Shown in pieces: positions 13,412-22,735 of a stretch of 38,542 nt of DNA; position 1 is the stretch's first letter; the number at the start of each line of letters is the position of its first letter. Under the pieces are notes generated by a model. That model saw only the letters and a list, made by a program, of their open reading frames with translations. It searched no databases and had not been told where the DNA came from. A program made the position numbers and the translations under genes. Source of the DNA: Pseudomonas entomophila (GTDB taxonomy: Bacteria > Pseudomonadota > Gammaproteobacteria > Pseudomonadales > Pseudomonadaceae); the NCBI RefSeq assembly GCF_013523125.1, contig NZ_JAAMQJ010000043.1, positions 1 to 38,542 on the forward strand, written 5' to 3'.

Positions 13412-14524
13412 ATGAAACGTGTAGGTCTGATCGGTTGGCGCGGCATGGTCGGTTCCGTGCTCATGCAGAGGATGCTGGAGGAGAAGGACTTCGACCTGAT
13501 CGAGCCGGTCTTCTTCACCACCTCGAACGTCGGGGGCCAAGGCCCGGCGGTGGGCAAGGACATTGCCCCGCTGAAGGACGCCTACAGCATCGACGAGCTC
13601 AAGACCCTCGATGTCATCCTGACCTGCCAGGGCGGCGACTACACCAGCGAAGTCTTCCCCAAGCTGCGTGAAGCCGGCTGGAAAGGCTACTGGATCGACG
13701 CGGCCTCCAGCCTGCGCATGCAGGATGACGCCGTGATCGTGCTGGACCCGGTCAACCGCCGGGTCATCGACCAGCAGCTCGACGCCGGCACGCGCAACTA
13801 CATCGGTGGCAACTGCACCGTCAGCCTGATGCTGATGGGCCTGGGCGGGCTGTTCGAGGCCGGGCTGGTGGAGTGGATGAGCGCCATGACCTACCAGGCC
13901 GCCTCCGGTGCCGGTGCGCAGAACATGCGCGAGCTGATCCGCCAGATGGGCGCCACCCATGCGGCCGTGGCCGATGACCTGGCCAACCCGGCCAGCGCCA
14001 TCCTCGACATCGACCGCCAGGTCGCCGAGAGCATGCGCGGCGAGGCGTTCCCCACCGAGCACTTCGGCGTGCCGCTGTCGGGCAGCCTGATCCCGTGGAT
14101 CGACAAGGAACTGCCCAACGGCCAGAGTCGCGAAGAATGGAAGGCCCAGGCCGAGACCAACAAGATCCTCGGCCGCTTCAAGAATCCGATCCCGGTCGAT
14201 GGCATCTGCGTGCGCATCGGCGCCATGCGCTGCCACAGCCAGGCGCTGACCATCAAGCTGAACAAGGACGTGCCACTGGCCGACATCGAAGGCATGATCA
14301 GCCAGCACAACCCTTGGGTGAAACTGGTGCCCAACCACCGCGAGATCAGCATGCAGGAGCTGAGCCCGACCCAGGTGACCGGCACCCTGAACGTGCCGGT
14401 GGGCCGTTTGCGCAAGCTGAACATGGGCTCCCAGTACCTGGGCGCCTTCACCGTCGGCGACCAGCTGCTGTGGGGCGCTGCCGAACCGTTGCGTCGCATG
14501 CTGCGCATCCTGCTGGAGCGTTGA
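13412..14524 (+). CDS. asd: Aspartate-semialdehyde dehydrogenase
   Basis: It reduces aspartyl phosphate to aspartate semialdehyde with NADPH, the branch point to lysine/diaminopimelate, threonine and methionine. The 370-residue protein has the Gram-negative Asd type with the N-terminal GWRGMVGS nucleotide-binding motif. The catalytic cysteine is C135 in GGNCTVSLML, and RIGAMRCHSQA carries the substrate-binding arginine and catalytic histidine. The start at 13412 follows AAAGGTG. A strong terminator follows at 14554-14585. A non-catalytic paralogue lies downstream. Confidence 0.97.
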   Translation: MKRVGLIGWRGMVGSVLMQRMLEEKDFDLIEPVFFTTSNVGGQGPAVGKDIAPLKDAYSIDELKTLDVILTCQGGDYTSEVFPKLREAGWKGYWIDAASSLRMQDDAVIVLDPVNRRVIDQQLDAGTRNYIGGNCTVSLMLMGLGGLFEAGLVEWMSAMTYQAASGAGAQNMRELIRQMGATHAAVADDLANPASAILDIDRQVAESMRGEAFPTEHFGVPLSGSLIPWIDKELPNGQSREEWKAQAETNKILGRFKNPIPVDGICVRIGAMRCHSQALTIKLNKDVPLADIEGMISQHNPWVKLVPNHREISMQELSPTQVTGTLNVPVGRLRKLNMGSQYLGAFTVGDQLLWGAAEPLRRMLRILLER

Positions 14525-14553
14525 GCGCGTCGGCTGCCTGACGCGTGAACCTG

Positions 14554-14585
14554 GCCCGCCCCTGTCCTGCAGGGGCGGGCTTTTT
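14554..14585 (+). terminator. Intrinsic terminator after asd
   Basis: A perfect 11-bp G+C stem, GCCCGCCCCTG (14554-14564) and CAGGGGCGGGC (14570-14580), has a TCCTG loop and is followed by five T residues. It ends the leu-asd transcription block. Confidence 0.95.
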
Positions 14586-14616
14586 CATGAGCGTCGGTGG
14601 AAGCAAACGCAATCCC

Positions 14617-14755
14617 CTGTAGGATCACCCCCGTGCCGCGATGGGCCGCGAAGCGGCCCTAAAATCGGTCAGCAATAAAGCCTTGGATCCTGCCGACTAT
14701 CGCCATGTTCTCTGCGCGATAGCGCGGCGCCAAGGCGGCGCGCGGCTTCCTACAG
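14617..14755. repeat. REPIN-like element of the GTAGGA family
   Basis: The element is bounded by a perfect 8-bp inverted repeat, CTGTAGGA (14617-14624) and TCCTACAG (14748-14755). The left half holds GTGCCGCGATGGGCC and GCGGCCC hairpin sequence; the right half holds GCGGCGCGCGGCTTCC in inverted sense. This is the paired arrangement of REP doublets. Its family differs from the repeats at 27803-28079. No protein is encoded in it. Confidence 0.65.
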
Positions 14756-14917
14756 AAATCGTGTTTTCCTGTCAGGCCGAGGGGCTACGGGTTGGAGCGG
14801 GCTTGCCCACGAGACATTTACCTTCCCACCTCTCGGCCCCCTGCCGCCCGGGCCCATGGCCTCCCCGACGCAATCGGCGTAAAGTGCCGCCCCTTGCTCA
14901 TCCGGAGGACTTCCCCC

Positions 14918-15922
14918 ATGCCCCACGCTTTCGACATCGCCGTCATCGGTGCCACCGGCTCGGTGGGTGAAACCCTCGTGCAGCTGCTCGAAGAGCTCGA
15001 CTTCCCGGTCGGTGAGCTGCACCTGCTGGCCAGCCTCGAGTCCGCCGGCAGCAGCGTCGCCTTCCGGGGCCGGAACGTGCGCGTGCGCGAGGTGGAGAAC
15101 TTCGATTTCACCCAGGTTCGGCTGGCCTTCTTCGCCGCGGGCCCGGCGGTCAGTCGCCGCCTGGCCGACAAAGCCCTGGCGGCGCAGTGCTCGGTCATCG
15201 ACCTGTCCGGTGGCCTCGAGCAGGCGCCGGTGGTGGTGCCGGAAGTCAACGGCGCGCAGCTTGCCCAGATGCCCTGGCCTGCCGTGGTCGCCAGCCCCAG
15301 CGCGGCGACGATCAGTCTGGCCGTGGCGTTGGCACCGCTGCGCGAGCTGCTGGACATCGAGCGCCTTCAGCTGACCGCCTGCCTGGCCGTCTCCGCCCAG
15401 GGGCGCGAAGCCGTCACCGAACTGGCCCGGCAGACCGCCGAACTGCTCAATGCCCGACCGCTCGAGCCGCGTTTCTTCGACCGGCAGATGGCCTTCAACC
15501 TGCTGGCCCAGGTCGGCCCGAACGATGACCAGGGCCATGGCCTGCTGGAGCGTCGGCTGGTCGATGAGCTGCGTGCCGTGCTGGAGGCGCCCACGCTCAA
15601 GGTCGGTGTCACCTGCATCCAGGTCCCGGTGTTCTTCGGCGACAGCTACAGCGTCACCGTACAGAGCCGGCGCCCGGTCGATCTGGCGGCGGTCAATGCG
15701 GCCCTGGACGCCGGCGAGAGCCTCGAGCGCGTGGAGGGCGACGACTACCCGACACCGGTCGGCGATGCAGTGGGCCAGGATGTGGTCTATGTTGGACGAG
15801 TGCGCCACGGGATCGACGATGCCGAGCAGCTCAACCTCTGGCTGACCACCGACAACCTGCGCAAGGGCGCGGCGCTCAACGCGGTGCAGATAGCGCGCTT
15901 GTTGATAAAAGACCAGCTGTAA
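14918..15922 (+). CDS. Aspartate-semialdehyde dehydrogenase-like protein, Usg type, predicted inactive
   Basis: The 334-residue protein has the fold of the other (ASADH type 2) Asd branch, with N-terminal VIGATGSVGETLVQLL. Its active site is missing. Where functional enzymes have NPNCST it has SPSAAT (residues 126-131), so the nucleophilic cysteine is A129. Where they have R-V-P-V and G-H-S-E it has QVPV and GDSYS, replacing the substrate arginine (Q235) and the catalytic histidine (D242). This matches Usg-type paralogues known next to asd or truA in gammaproteobacteria, whose function is unknown. The start at 14918 follows CCGGAGGAC. It precedes fimV by 74 bp; co-transcription is possible. 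Confidence 0.88.
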   Translation: MPHAFDIAVIGATGSVGETLVQLLEELDFPVGELHLLASLESAGSSVAFRGRNVRVREVENFDFTQVRLAFFAAGPAVSRRLADKALAAQCSVIDLSGGLEQAPVVVPEVNGAQLAQMPWPAVVASPSAATISLAVALAPLRELLDIERLQLTACLAVSAQGREAVTELARQTAELLNARPLEPRFFDRQMAFNLLAQVGPNDDQGHGLLERRLVDELRAVLEAPTLKVGVTCIQVPVFFGDSYSVTVQSRRPVDLAAVNAALDAGESLERVEGDDYPTPVGDAVGQDVVYVGRVRHGIDDAEQLNLWLTTDNLRKGAALNAVQIARLLIKDQL

Positions 15923-15996
15923 AAGATACTTGCCAGCACTTATGTCCTTGTTCCATCACGGGCTCGCCGGGACGATTCATCGATAGGGAAGGGGTC

Positions 15997-18645
15997 ATGC
16001 TTCGAATCCGCAAGATGGTGCTGGCCATTGCCGCCGCTACCGCGTTCTCCTCTGGCGTGGTCAACGCCCTGGAACTGGGCGACCTGACGCTCAGGTCCGG
16101 TCAGGGTCAGCCCCTGGATGCCGAGATCGAGTTGCGCGACGTGCAAGGCCTGACGGCGGCCGACCTCAGGTCGAGCCTGGCCGGTCCCGAAGAGTTCAGC
16201 CGTGCCGGTCTCCCCATGCCAGCCTACCTCGAAGACCTGACCTTCACGCCGGTGATCGTGCCTAATGGCCGCAGCGTGCTGCGCGTGACCTCGAGCACGG
16301 CGTTGCCGGCGCCGGTGGTCAAGTTCCTGGTGCAGGTCCTGTGGCCGCAGGGTCGCCTGCTGCGCGACTACGACATCGCCCTGGATCGCCCTCAGGCACC
16401 GCCCGCGCGCGCCACGCCAGGTGTGCAGCCTGCCGTGACCGCAGCCGGTACCTACACCAGTCAGCGCCGTGACACCCTCTGGCAGATCGCCGCGCGCAAC
16501 GCCCAGGGCGGCTCCGTGCAGCAGACCATGCTGGCGATTCAGGCGCTCAACCCGGGCGCCTTCATCGGCAACAACATCAACCAGCTCAAGGTCGGGCAGG
16601 TCTTGCGCCTGCCGGACGCGCAGCAGATCCAGAGCATCCCGCAACGTGAGGCCGAAGCCGAAGTGGCCGAGCAGTACGCCGCCTGGCGTGAAGGCCGGCG
16701 TCTGGGGCCGCGTGCCCGGCAGCTGGATGCCACCCGGCGTACCAGCGCCGGTGCCGCGCCTTCGCAGGTGGCCCAGGCAGACAACCTGCGCCTGGTGTCG
16801 CCCGAGTCGGCGGCCGCCGCCAACGATGCGCGTGCGCTCAACGATCAACTGGCCGTGGCCCAAGAAAGCCTCGACACTAGCCGTCGAGACAACGAAGAAC
16901 TCAAGAGCCGCATGGCGGACCTGGAAAGCCAGCTGGACAAGCTGCAACGGTTGATCGAGCTCAAGAACGACCAGCTCGCGCGCCTGTCGCAGCAGGCCGG
17001 CGTGCCGACACCCGCGGTCGCCGTCGGTGCCACGACGCCGGCTACGGCGCCCGCCTTGCCAGGCGAAGCGCCGGCCGAAACCCTCGGTACGGCGCCCGTC
17101 ACGGCCGCCACGCAGACCCAGCCCCCGGTGGTCACTCCGCCTGCCACGGCGAGCGAGCCGGTCATCCAGCCGGCGCCTGCGGCCGCCGGGACGCTGCCTG
17201 AGGCCACGCCGGCCGAGGCCGTGCCACCTGCCCGCGACCCGCTCGATACGCTGCTGGGCAACCCTTGGTTGCTGGCCGTCATCGCCGGCTCCCTCCTGTT
17301 GGTGCTGTTGCTGCTGGTGCTGCTCATCCTGCGCAAGCGCAGGGCCCAGCAGGAGGCCGAAAAGCACCTGCGCATGGCGCGTGCGTTGGCTGAAGAACAG
17401 ACCGACCCGGAGCTCGACCTGCCACCGGGCAGCTTCGACGAACTCGATAGCCCGCACACCCTGTCGCCGGCGGTGGTGGCAGCCTCCGCCGCCGCTGCCA
17501 TGCCGGCCGAGCAAGCGCAATCGCGCGAGCAGGCCGAGGCGCAGGCGGCCGATCGGGTACTGATGGAGGCCGAGTTGAAGATCGCCGACGGGCGACTGAA
17601 CGATGCGGCAGAGCTGCTGGAGGCAGGCGTGGCCGCGCATCCGGCCCGTAACGACCTGCGCCTCAAGCTGATGGAAGTCTACGGGCGCCAGGGCGACCGG
17701 GACGGTTTCGTCAGTCAGGAACGGCAATTGCCTGCCACCCATCAGAACCAGACCGACGTCGACACGCTCAAGCAGCGCTTCCCGGCGATGCTCGGCATGG
17801 TTGCCGCAGGCCTGGGCGCCGCCGCACTGGCGACGGCGCGAGACGAGCAGTACGTGCAGGCGCTGATGGACGATACGCCACCCCGTGAACCCTCGACGCC
17901 GAGCGCTGCTCGCGAGCCGACGCCTGTGCCTGAAGACGATCCGCTGGCCGAGGTGCCGGACGAGGTGCTGGGCGCGGCAGCCGACCTGAAGGTCAACGCC
18001 GACCTGCCCGTGGCCGGCTATGCCGAGCCGCCCGTGCTCGAGCCTGCCGCAGCCATGACGCCGGTCGAGGCGTCCTCGGACCTGGCCGAACAGAACGACG
18101 CCGACGACGACTTCGAAGCCATGCTGGCCCAGGCCCAGGCCCAGGCGCAAGCGGCAGGTGATGCGTTCGACCTGGACATGGGCACGGCAGGACTGGACGA
18201 GCCGTCCCGCGCCGACGCCGTCCCCGCGGCGGACGGCACCCGTGGCGACGAACGTGCCGCACCGGTCGCCGAACCCGACCTGGGCGATGATTTCGACCTC
18301 TCGCTGGCACTGGACGATGACTCGCCCGCCGCGCGCAGCTTCGCCAGCGAACTGGACGACGTCAATGCCGAGCTGGACAAGCTCTCGGACAGCTTCGACA
18401 CGCCAGCGGCCGGCACGCCGAGCGTCGCGGCGGTCGCGCCCGAGCCCGAACCCGAGCCGGTCGACGACCTGGACTTCGACTTCTTCTCGGGCGCCGACGA
18501 GGTGGCGACCAAGCTCGACCTGGCCCGCGCCTACGTCGACATGGGCGACCCACAGGGCGCCCGCGACATCCTCGACGAAGTCGTCAAGGATGGCGACGAA
18601 GGGCAGCGTCTGGAGGCCAGTGAGTTGCTCTCGCGCCTGGCCTAG
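15997..18645 (+). CDS. fimV: Pilus/polar hub protein FimV
   Basis: FimV anchors polar type IV pilus and signalling complexes and spans the inner membrane with a peptidoglycan-binding periplasmic part. The 882-residue protein shows a signal peptide (about 1-25), an N-terminal FimV domain with LELGDLTLRSGQGQPLDAEI, a LysM domain (about 152-205), a coiled coil (about 280-325) and a Pro/Ala-rich linker. One transmembrane helix (about 423-446) ends in RKRR. A long acidic cytoplasmic region follows, with a conserved FimV C-terminal TPR-like domain (about 835-882, KLDLARAYVDMGDPQGARDIL). GAAGGGGTC precedes the ATG. Acidic repeats rich in D/E and A are normal for the family. Confidence 0.95.
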   Translation: MLRIRKMVLAIAAATAFSSGVVNALELGDLTLRSGQGQPLDAEIELRDVQGLTAADLRSSLAGPEEFSRAGLPMPAYLEDLTFTPVIVPNGRSVLRVTSSTALPAPVVKFLVQVLWPQGRLLRDYDIALDRPQAPPARATPGVQPAVTAAGTYTSQRRDTLWQIAARNAQGGSVQQTMLAIQALNPGAFIGNNINQLKVGQVLRLPDAQQIQSIPQREAEAEVAEQYAAWREGRRLGPRARQLDATRRTSAGAAPSQVAQADNLRLVSPESAAAANDARALNDQLAVAQESLDTSRRDNEELKSRMADLESQLDKLQRLIELKNDQLARLSQQAGVPTPAVAVGATTPATAPALPGEAPAETLGTAPVTAATQTQPPVVTPPATASEPVIQPAPAAAGTLPEATPAEAVPPARDPLDTLLGNPWLLAVIAGSLLLVLLLLVLLILRKRRAQQEAEKHLRMARALAEEQTDPELDLPPGSFDELDSPHTLSPAVVAASAAAAMPAEQAQSREQAEAQAADRVLMEAELKIADGRLNDAAELLEAGVAAHPARNDLRLKLMEVYGRQGDRDGFVSQERQLPATHQNQTDVDTLKQRFPAMLGMVAAGLGAAALATARDEQYVQALMDDTPPREPSTPSAAREPTPVPEDDPLAEVPDEVLGAAADLKVNADLPVAGYAEPPVLEPAAAMTPVEASSDLAEQNDADDDFEAMLAQAQAQAQAAGDAFDLDMGTAGLDEPSRADAVPAADGTRGDERAAPVAEPDLGDDFDLSLALDDDSPAARSFASELDDVNAELDKLSDSFDTPAAGTPSVAAVAPEPEPEPVDDLDFDFFSGADEVATKLDLARAYVDMGDPQGARDILDEVVKDGDEGQRLEASELLSRLA

Positions 18646-18704
18646 GTCCGCCGGCGTTGCCGGCGACGCCCTGCGCCGGCACCGCCGCACCCTCACTCGG
18701 ACCG

Positions 18705-18733
18705 GTTCATTCGTGGCCCGGTCTCGCTATACT
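18705..18733 (+). promoter_or_regulatory. Possible promoter of truA
   Basis: TATACT (18728-18733) is a good -10 hexamer, and GTTCAT or TTCATT lies 16-17 bp upstream as a weak -35. It lies in the 121-bp gap between fimV and truA, 33 bp before the likely truA start. Confidence 0.5.
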
Positions 18734-18766
18734 TCCCGCTTTTCGTAGAACCCACAGGTCTTGCTC

Positions 18767-19630
18767 TTGGATATCATCGACACCGTCGCGGCCGAATCGG
18801 CGGCCGAAGGCCATTTCCGTATCGCCCTGGGCGTGGAGTACAAGGGCGCTCGCTACCGGGGCTGGCAGCGTCAGGCCAGTGGCGTGCCGAGCGTCCAGCA
18901 GGCGCTGGAGCAGGCGCTGTCCAAGGTGGCCGACTCGCCGATCAGCGTGCTCTGTGCCGGGCGTACCGATGCCGGCGTGCACGCCTGCGGTCAGGTCGTG
19001 CACTTCGACACCCAGGCCGTGCGCGACGAGCGTGCCTGGACCCTGGGCACCAATTTCAACCTGCCGCCCGATATCAGCGTGACCTGGGCGCGGCAGATGC
19101 CGGCCCACTTCCACGCGCGCTTCAAGGCAGTCGCCCGACGCTACCGCTACGTGATCTACAACGACCCGATCCGCCCGGCGCACCTGGCCCAGGAGGTGAC
19201 CTGGAACCACCGTCCGCTGGACGTGGCGGCCATGGCCGAAGGCGCGACCCACCTGCTCGGCACCCACGACTTCAGTGCCTTTCGCGCCAGCCAGTGCCAA
19301 GCCAAGTCGCCGATCAAGCACATGCACCACCTGCGCGTCACCCGTCATGGCCAGATGATCGTGCTGGACGTGCGCGCCACGGCCTTCCTGCACCACATGG
19401 TCCGCAACATCGCCGGCGTGCTCATGACCATCGGCGCGGGGGAACGGCCTGCGGCCTGGGCTCGCGACGTGCTCGAGAGCCGCAACCGGCGCGAAGGCGG
19501 CGTCACGGCGCATCCCCATGGCCTCTACCTGGTGCAGGTGGAGTATCCCGACGAGTTCCAGCTGCCGCGCCGTTACATCGGGCCTCACTTTCTAACCGGC
19601 TACGAGGCCTTGTCGGCTGACGTTGGATGA
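18767..19630 (+). CDS. truA: tRNA pseudouridine(38-40) synthase
   Basis: It converts uridines 38-40 in tRNA anticodon arms to pseudouridine. The protein of about 287 residues has the family's early motif ALGVEYKGARYRGWQRQ, and the catalytic aspartate lies in CAGRTDAGVHA near residue 67. RNIAGVLMTIG lies near the C-terminus. No ATG or GTG exists at the right place. TTG at 18767 is preferred because AGG lies eight bases upstream; TTG at 18761 is the alternative and adds two residues. An unusual start codon may limit translation. It is followed by trpF after 49 bp. Confidence 0.92.
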   Translation: MDIIDTVAAESAAEGHFRIALGVEYKGARYRGWQRQASGVPSVQQALEQALSKVADSPISVLCAGRTDAGVHACGQVVHFDTQAVRDERAWTLGTNFNLPPDISVTWARQMPAHFHARFKAVARRYRYVIYNDPIRPAHLAQEVTWNHRPLDVAAMAEGATHLLGTHDFSAFRASQCQAKSPIKHMHHLRVTRHGQMIVLDVRATAFLHHMVRNIAGVLMTIGAGERPAAWARDVLESRNRREGGVTAHPHGLYLVQVEYPDEFQLPRRYIGPHFLTGYEALSADVG

Positions 19631-19679
19631 GGCTTTTGCTAACATCCGGTGCCTTATCCGCTGACGAAGGGCCCCGTTC

Positions 19680-20312
19680 GTGACTATCGTTCGCAGCAAG
19701 ATCTGCGGTATCACCCAGGTCGAAGATGCATTGGCCGCCGTCGAGGCGGGTGCCGATGCCATCGGCCTGGTGTTCTATGCCAAGAGCCCGCGCGCCGTGA
19801 GCGTGGCGCAGGCGCGCGAGATCCTCGCGGCCTTGCCGCCGTTCGTCACCAGCGTCGGCCTGTTCGTCGATGCATCGCGCTGCGAGCTGCAGGACATCCT
19901 CGACGCCGTGCCGTTGGACCTGCTGCAGTTTCACGGCAACGAGACGCCCGAGGCCTGCGCCGGGCACCATCGACCCTGGATCAAGGCACTGCGAGTGCGC
20001 CCTGGCGACGACCTCGAAGCGGCCTGCCAACAGTACGCAGGGGCCCGCGGTCTTCTGCTCGACGCTTATGTGGCCGGTGTGCCCGGCGGCACGGGTGAGA
20101 CCTTCGACTGGTCGCTGATTCCCGCACGGCTGAGCAAACCGGTGATCCTGGCCGGAGGGTTGAGCGCCGACAACGTCGGTCAGGCCATCGCCCAGGTGCG
20201 TCCCTATGGCGTGGACGTCAGTGGCGGGGTGGAGCTGCGCAAGGGGGTCAAGGATGCCGCCCGGATCCAGGCGTTCATGGCCGCGGTACGGGCGGCTTCG
20301 GCGGCGATGTGA
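19680..20312 (+). CDS. trpF: Phosphoribosylanthranilate isomerase
   Basis: It catalyses the third step of tryptophan synthesis. The 210-residue TIM-barrel protein has the catalytic cysteine in KICGIT at residues 8-13, the phosphate-binding LAGGLSADNV and GVDVSGGVE. Translation starts with GTG at 19680 after GAAGGG. It is separate from other trp genes, as is usual in Pseudomonas, and precedes accD by 224 bp. Confidence 0.96.
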   Translation: MTIVRSKICGITQVEDALAAVEAGADAIGLVFYAKSPRAVSVAQAREILAALPPFVTSVGLFVDASRCELQDILDAVPLDLLQFHGNETPEACAGHHRPWIKALRVRPGDDLEAACQQYAGARGLLLDAYVAGVPGGTGETFDWSLIPARLSKPVILAGGLSADNVGQAIAQVRPYGVDVSGGVELRKGVKDAARIQAFMAAVRAASAAM

Positions 20313-20417
20313 CGGCACGCCGGGCGGCATCGTCCATAGCTATCGCTGCCACGGTCACGACCGGGCAGGCCCGGCGCCAGCGGCGCCGACAGAACATGGG
20401 GTGCAAGACGCTCGACG

Positions 20418-20444
20418 GGCGAGTCATGGCATGGCCGACTCGCC
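20418..20444. other. Hairpin-forming inverted repeat between trpF and accD
   Basis: GGCGAGTC (20418-20425) and GACTCGCC (20437-20444) form a perfect 8-bp inverted repeat with an 11-bp spacer. A second GC-rich dyad (GGCGCC on both sides, about 20372-20388) lies just upstream. No T-run follows, so this is not a simple terminator. It lies in the only long gap of the trpF-accD-folC block. Confidence 0.45.
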
Positions 20445-20536
20445 GGAGCGGCTTGCAGCCGTTTCGAACAGATGATGAGTTCAAGGGCAGGGTGTGTGGC
20501 TGATGTCATCCGCCTGCCAAGACTGGAGATGAAAGC

Positions 20537-21448
20537 ATGAGCAACTGGTTGGTAGACAAACTGATCCCATCGATCATGCGTTCCGAGGTGAAGAAGAGTT
20601 CGGTGCCCGAAGGGTTGTGGCACAAGTGCCCGTCCTGCGAGGCGGTGCTGTACCGTCCCGAGCTCGAGAAGACCCTGGACGTTTGCCCCAAGTGCAACCA
20701 CCACATGCGGATCGGCGCGCGTGCGCGCATCGACATCTTCCTCGATGCCGAAGGCCGTGCCGAACTGGGCGCCGACCTGGAGCCGGTCGACCGTCTCAAG
20801 TTCCGTGATGGCAAGAAGTACAAGGACCGTCTGAGCGCCGCGCAGAAGCAGACCGGCGAGAAGGACGCGCTGATTTCCATGAGCGGTACCCTGCTGGGCA
20901 TGCCGATCGTGGTCAGCGCCTTCGAATTCTCGTTCATGGGTGGCTCCATGGGTGCCGTGGTTGGCGAGCGCTTCGTGCGCGCCGCCAACCATGCCCTGGA
21001 GCACCGCTGCCCGATGGTCTGTTTCGCCGCCTCCGGTGGCGCGCGCATGCAAGAGGCATTGATCTCGTTGATGCAGATGGCCAAGACCTCGGCAGTGCTG
21101 GCGCGCCTGCGCGAAGAAGGCATCCCCTTCATTTCGGTGCTGACCGACCCGGTCTACGGCGGTGTTTCGGCCAGCCTGGCGATGCTGGGCGACGTGATCG
21201 TCGGCGAGCCCAAGGCCCTGATCGGCTTCGCCGGCCCGCGCGTGATCGAGCAGACCGTGCGCGAGAAGCTGCCTGAAGGCTTCCAGCGCAGCGAGTTCCT
21301 GCTGGACCACGGTGCCATCGACCTGATCATCTCGCGCAACGAACTGCGTCCACGCCTGGCGCGCCTGCTCGCGCAGATGACCGGTCAGCCGACACCGACC
21401 CTGATGTCCGAGGCGCCGGTGGCGATCGACGAGCCCGTCGTCGCCTGA
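20537..21448 (+). CDS. accD: Acetyl-CoA carboxylase, carboxyltransferase beta subunit
   Basis: With AccA it transfers the carboxyl group from biotin to acetyl-CoA, the first step of fatty acid synthesis. The 303-residue protein has a four-cysteine zinc ribbon at C31, C34, C50 and C53, followed by the carboxyltransferase domain (GGSMGAVVGERFVRA, FAASGGARMQE, DPVYGGVSASLAMLGD). The start at 20537 follows GGAGATG. Its stop overlaps the folC start by one base (TGATG). In E. coli the zinc domain binds its own mRNA; whether this applies here is unknown. Confidence 0.97.
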   Translation: MSNWLVDKLIPSIMRSEVKKSSVPEGLWHKCPSCEAVLYRPELEKTLDVCPKCNHHMRIGARARIDIFLDAEGRAELGADLEPVDRLKFRDGKKYKDRLSAAQKQTGEKDALISMSGTLLGMPIVVSAFEFSFMGGSMGAVVGERFVRAANHALEHRCPMVCFAASGGARMQEALISLMQMAKTSAVLARLREEGIPFISVLTDPVYGGVSASLAMLGDVIVGEPKALIGFAGPRVIEQTVREKLPEGFQRSEFLLDHGAIDLIISRNELRPRLARLLAQMTGQPTPTLMSEAPVAIDEPVVA

Positions 21449-22731
21449 TGAGCACCCGTAGCCTGGGCGACTGGCTCGCCTACCTCGAACAACTGCACCC
21501 GTCGGCCATCGACATGGGGCTGGAGCGGTCCCGCCAGGTGCTCGAGCGTCTCGCGCTGGGTACGCTGGCGCCGCGCGTGGTGACCGTGACCGGCACCAAC
21601 GGCAAGGGCTCGACCTGCGCGTTCGTCGCGGCCTTGCTCAAGGCCCAGGGCCTACGGGTCGGCGTCTACGCCTCGCCGCACCTGCTGCGCTACAACGAGC
21701 GCGTACAGATCGATGGGCAGGAGGTGGACGACGAGGCGCTGTGCGAGGCGTTCGCCGCCGTCGAGGCGGCTCGTGGCCAGGTGTCGCTGACCTACTTCGA
21801 GATGGGCACCCTGGCGGCGTTCTGGCTGTTCCGTCAGGCCGGGCTGGATGCGGTCGTGCTCGAAGTGGGCCTGGGTGGACGGCTCGATGCGGTCAACCTG
21901 GTGGACGCCGACCTGGCGCTGGTCACCAGCATCGGCGTGGACCACGCCGAGTACCTGGGCGACACGCGCGAGTCCGTCGCCTTCGAGAAGGCCGGGATCT
22001 TCCGATCGGGCACGCCGGCCCTGTGCGGCGATCCGAACCCACCGCAACCCGTGCTCGACAAGGCGGCCGAGCTGGGCTGCCCGCTGTACGTCCGGGGGCG
22101 CGACTTCGCTCTGCAGCGTGCTGGCGAGCACTGGCGCTGGCACGGGCGCAGGGCCGATGGCAGTCCGTTGACCCTCGACCTGCCGACGCTCGACCTGCCC
22201 ATCGAGAATGCCGCCCTGGCCCTTCAGGCCTACCTGCTGTGCGGTCTGCCATGCGACCCCGAGACACTGCGTCAGGCGCTGCTGGGTACCCGCGTCACCG
22301 GGCGCCTGGATCGTCGCTCCGTGCCGTGGCAGGGCAAGCGCCTGCATCTGCTGTTGGATGTCGGCCACAACCCCCACGCTGCCCACTACCTGGCGCAGCG
22401 CCTGGCCGCCCGTTCGCCCCAGGGACGACGGTTGGCGGTGTTCGGGCTGCTGGCCGACAAGGACCTCGACGGCGTGATCGCGCCACTGCTCGGGGTGGTC
22501 GATGACTGGGCGGTAGCGCCGTTGGCGTCGCCGCGCAGTCGCTCGGCAGCCGAGTTGCACGAGGCCCTGAAGAACCTTGGCGCGACGGTGAAGTCTCATG
22601 AGGGCGTCGACGCTGCGCTCGAAGCGCAGTGCGCGCAGGCGACGGAGGATGATGAGATCCTCCTGTTCGGTTCGTTTTTCTGCGTCGCCCAGGCCCTTGC
22701 GTGGCTGGAGCGGCAGGGCTCGAGGGGCTAG
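21448..22731 (+). CDS. folC: Dihydrofolate synthase / folylpolyglutamate synthase
   Basis: It adds glutamate to dihydropteroate and further glutamates to folates, using ATP. The 427-residue Mur-ligase-family protein has the P-loop VTGTNGKGSTCAF near residues 48-60, EVGLGGRLDAVN and the C-terminal DVGHNPHAA. Start ATG overlaps the accD stop (TGATG), so the two are translationally coupled. Confidence 0.96.
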   Translation: MSTRSLGDWLAYLEQLHPSAIDMGLERSRQVLERLALGTLAPRVVTVTGTNGKGSTCAFVAALLKAQGLRVGVYASPHLLRYNERVQIDGQEVDDEALCEAFAAVEAARGQVSLTYFEMGTLAAFWLFRQAGLDAVVLEVGLGGRLDAVNLVDADLALVTSIGVDHAEYLGDTRESVAFEKAGIFRSGTPALCGDPNPPQPVLDKAAELGCPLYVRGRDFALQRAGEHWRWHGRRADGSPLTLDLPTLDLPIENAALALQAYLLCGLPCDPETLRQALLGTRVTGRLDRRSVPWQGKRLHLLLDVGHNPHAAHYLAQRLAARSPQGRRLAVFGLLADKDLDGVIAPLLGVVDDWAVAPLASPRSRSAAELHEALKNLGATVKSHEGVDAALEAQCAQATEDDEILLFGSFFCVAQALAWLERQGSRG

Positions 22732-22735
22732 ATAG

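Noticed and set aside
14525..14917. Small open frames between asd and the Usg-type gene
   Set aside because: They overlap the terminator and a REPIN-like repeat and lack ribosome-binding sites. The conserved start of the downstream gene is at 14918.
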